DNA of 64,000 nucleotides from Arthrobacter sp. MA-N2 (lineage in GTDB: Bacteria > Actinomycetota > Actinomycetes > Actinomycetales > Micrococcaceae): NCBI RefSeq assembly GCF_000517125.1, contig NZ_KI912155.1:2212696-2276695 (forward strand), given 5' to 3'. Shown here one piece after another: positions 63,241-64,000 of this stretch. The notes under the pieces are model-generated. The model ran no database searches. It was not told where the DNA came from and saw only the letters and a program-made list of their open reading frames with translations. Position numbers and translations under genes: made by a program. The first letter of the stretch is position 1. Each line of letters begins with the position of its first letter.

Positions 63241-64000
63241 TCAACGCCGGCGGAAGAGCTGGGACCACCTGGACATCAGGGATGGCGGGAGCCACTCCGC
63301 GCGGAAAGCCGCGAACCAAGAAGCATTGCGACGCAACGTGGTGCGGACAGCAGCGATCCGGACAGCCGCGGTCCGGTTCCCTTGCTCTGCGCTATTCCTT
63401 TCTGCGCTGTTCCTTGCGGGACCGTCCGGGGGACCGTAACGCTGCCGTTCGAAATCGCCGGTGAGTGATGCAACCGCGTGTTGCCCGACGTCGTCGGAGG
63501 CTCCGAGCGCAACTGAGTTGCGCAATCGTTCGGCAAAACGCCTCGGAGTTTCGCTAGGGTCGGGCGGTACACCGTAATCGGTGGCGAGGTCCTGGAGCTC
63601 GGCCCATGCCAAGGCCGCACTGTCGCGGGACGGTGCCGGTCTGAGGCGCCGCCCCCGGATACCCGAGCGGAGCATCCTCGGTGAAGCCGCCAACACCGCG
63701 AGAAGCAACGCACCGGCGACGACGTACAGGACGGTCCAGGAGCCGGTGGCCGCACCCGATCCAACGCCCGGCCCGGCAAGCTGCGGTACGGCAGGAACGC
63801 TTGGCGCGGGAGTCGCGGCACCAGGGGTCAGGTTCTCCTCATGCAGCTTGGTGCTCGGGCCGCCCGCGGCAACAGGATCCGAAGCGTAGCTCGGGACCAC
63901 TCCGCGTGAAGGCGTCGGTTCAAAGGCAACCCAGCCGACACCTTCGAAATACAGCTCGGGCCAGGCGTGGGCGTCCCGAGCATCCACTGCGAACTCCGGA
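63241..64000 (-). CDS. Transglutaminase-domain membrane protein (TgpA-like), C-terminal part
   Basis: The visible 253 residues are the end of a larger gene that begins beyond the right window edge. The first residues contain RDAHAWPELYFEGVGWVAFE, with the catalytic-domain His (and Asp) of the transglutaminase core found in TgpA-type proteins. A Pro/Ala linker, one transmembrane helix (TVLYVVAGALLLAVLA) and a C-terminal cytoplasmic domain with the family's WAELQDLATDYGVPPDPSET segment follow. The N-terminal helices and catalytic Cys lie outside the window. Such genes usually accompany MoxR and DUF58 genes. Confidence 0.85.
   Translation of the reverse strand, partial: PEFAVDARDAHAWPELYFEGVGWVAFEPTPSRGVVPSYASDPVAAGGPSTKLHEENLTPGAATPAPSVPAVPQLAGPGVGSGAATGSWTVLYVVAGALLLAVLAASPRMLRSGIRGRRLRPAPSRDSAALAWAELQDLATDYGVPPDPSETPRRFAERLRNSVALGASDDVGQHAVASLTGDFERQRYGPPDGPARNSAERNSAEQGNRTAAVRIAAVRTTLRRNASWFAAFRAEWLPPSLMSRWSQLFRRR

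Overview
The window is high-GC, densely packed actinobacterial chromosome. Mycothiol S-conjugate amidase, a WhiB-family Fe-S regulator, DUF501, DUF3499, DUF4307, DUF4245 and DUF5719 proteins, a Pmt-type mannosyltransferase and GTG/leaderless starts all point to Actinomycetota. Gene order and protein style fit an Arthrobacter-like member of the Micrococcaceae; this is inference, since no 16S gene is present. No prophage, integrase, recognisable transposase or CRISPR array was seen. Most of the window is core housekeeping sequence.

Layout. 1-4.7 kb: DUF501-ppx-subtilase run, then ndh. 4.7-11.2 kb: an ACT/GNAT fusion gene, one tRNA-Leu(UAA) and a five-gene branched-chain amino acid ABC operon (livJHMGF). 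11.3-20.1 kb: Bax1-like membrane protein, thiolase, galTK diverging from galM, AI-2E-type permease, ilvA and a rhomboid protease. 20.2-28.3 kb: greA, DUF4307, mca, a small membrane protein, a YyaL-type thioredoxin-domain protein, hemolysin III, a cis-prenyltransferase and phoH; this order resembles what I remember of the M. tuberculosis greA-mca-uppS-phoH2 region. 28.4-33.2 kb: an orphan gene, prepilin peptidase, a NUDIX protein and a TetR/MFS efflux pair. 33.3-37.4 kb: fumC, carbonic anhydrase, DUF4245 and glpX. 37.4-38.5 kb: a DUF559/AbiEi-like gene bracketed by inverted 57-nt palindromes. 38.6-43.3 kb: purK-purE-manA-femX on the minus strand and a GtrA gene on the plus strand. 43.3-52.7 kb: TIGR03089, whiB, a giant membrane glycosyltransferase, DUF5719, zincin-like, DUF3499, Trm112-like and ahcY. 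52.8-64 kb: two tandem L,D-transpeptidases, RDD, SpoIIM-like, TIGR01906, pmt, rsmI, gabD and a partial transglutaminase-domain gene.

How the genes work together. Several clusters serve the cell envelope: uppS makes the lipid carrier, manA feeds mannose donors, Pmt, the glycosyltransferase and GtrA handle polyprenyl-linked sugars, and FemX and the two L,D-transpeptidases cross-link peptidoglycan. galK/galT/galM form a Leloir pathway set without galE here. ndh, fumC and glpX belong to central energy and carbon metabolism.

Two themes stand out. First, at least sixteen genes have a TANNNT hexamer exactly 6-7 nt before the start codon, indicating leaderless transcripts; this fixes several starts. 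Second, palindromic repeats of 57-79 nt sit at gene ends. One pair brackets a nuclease-like gene, and that gene's last codons are part of the palindrome. This resembles a REP/RAYT-style arrangement but with a DUF559 protein, and it is the best candidate here for an undescribed mobile or domesticated repeat system.
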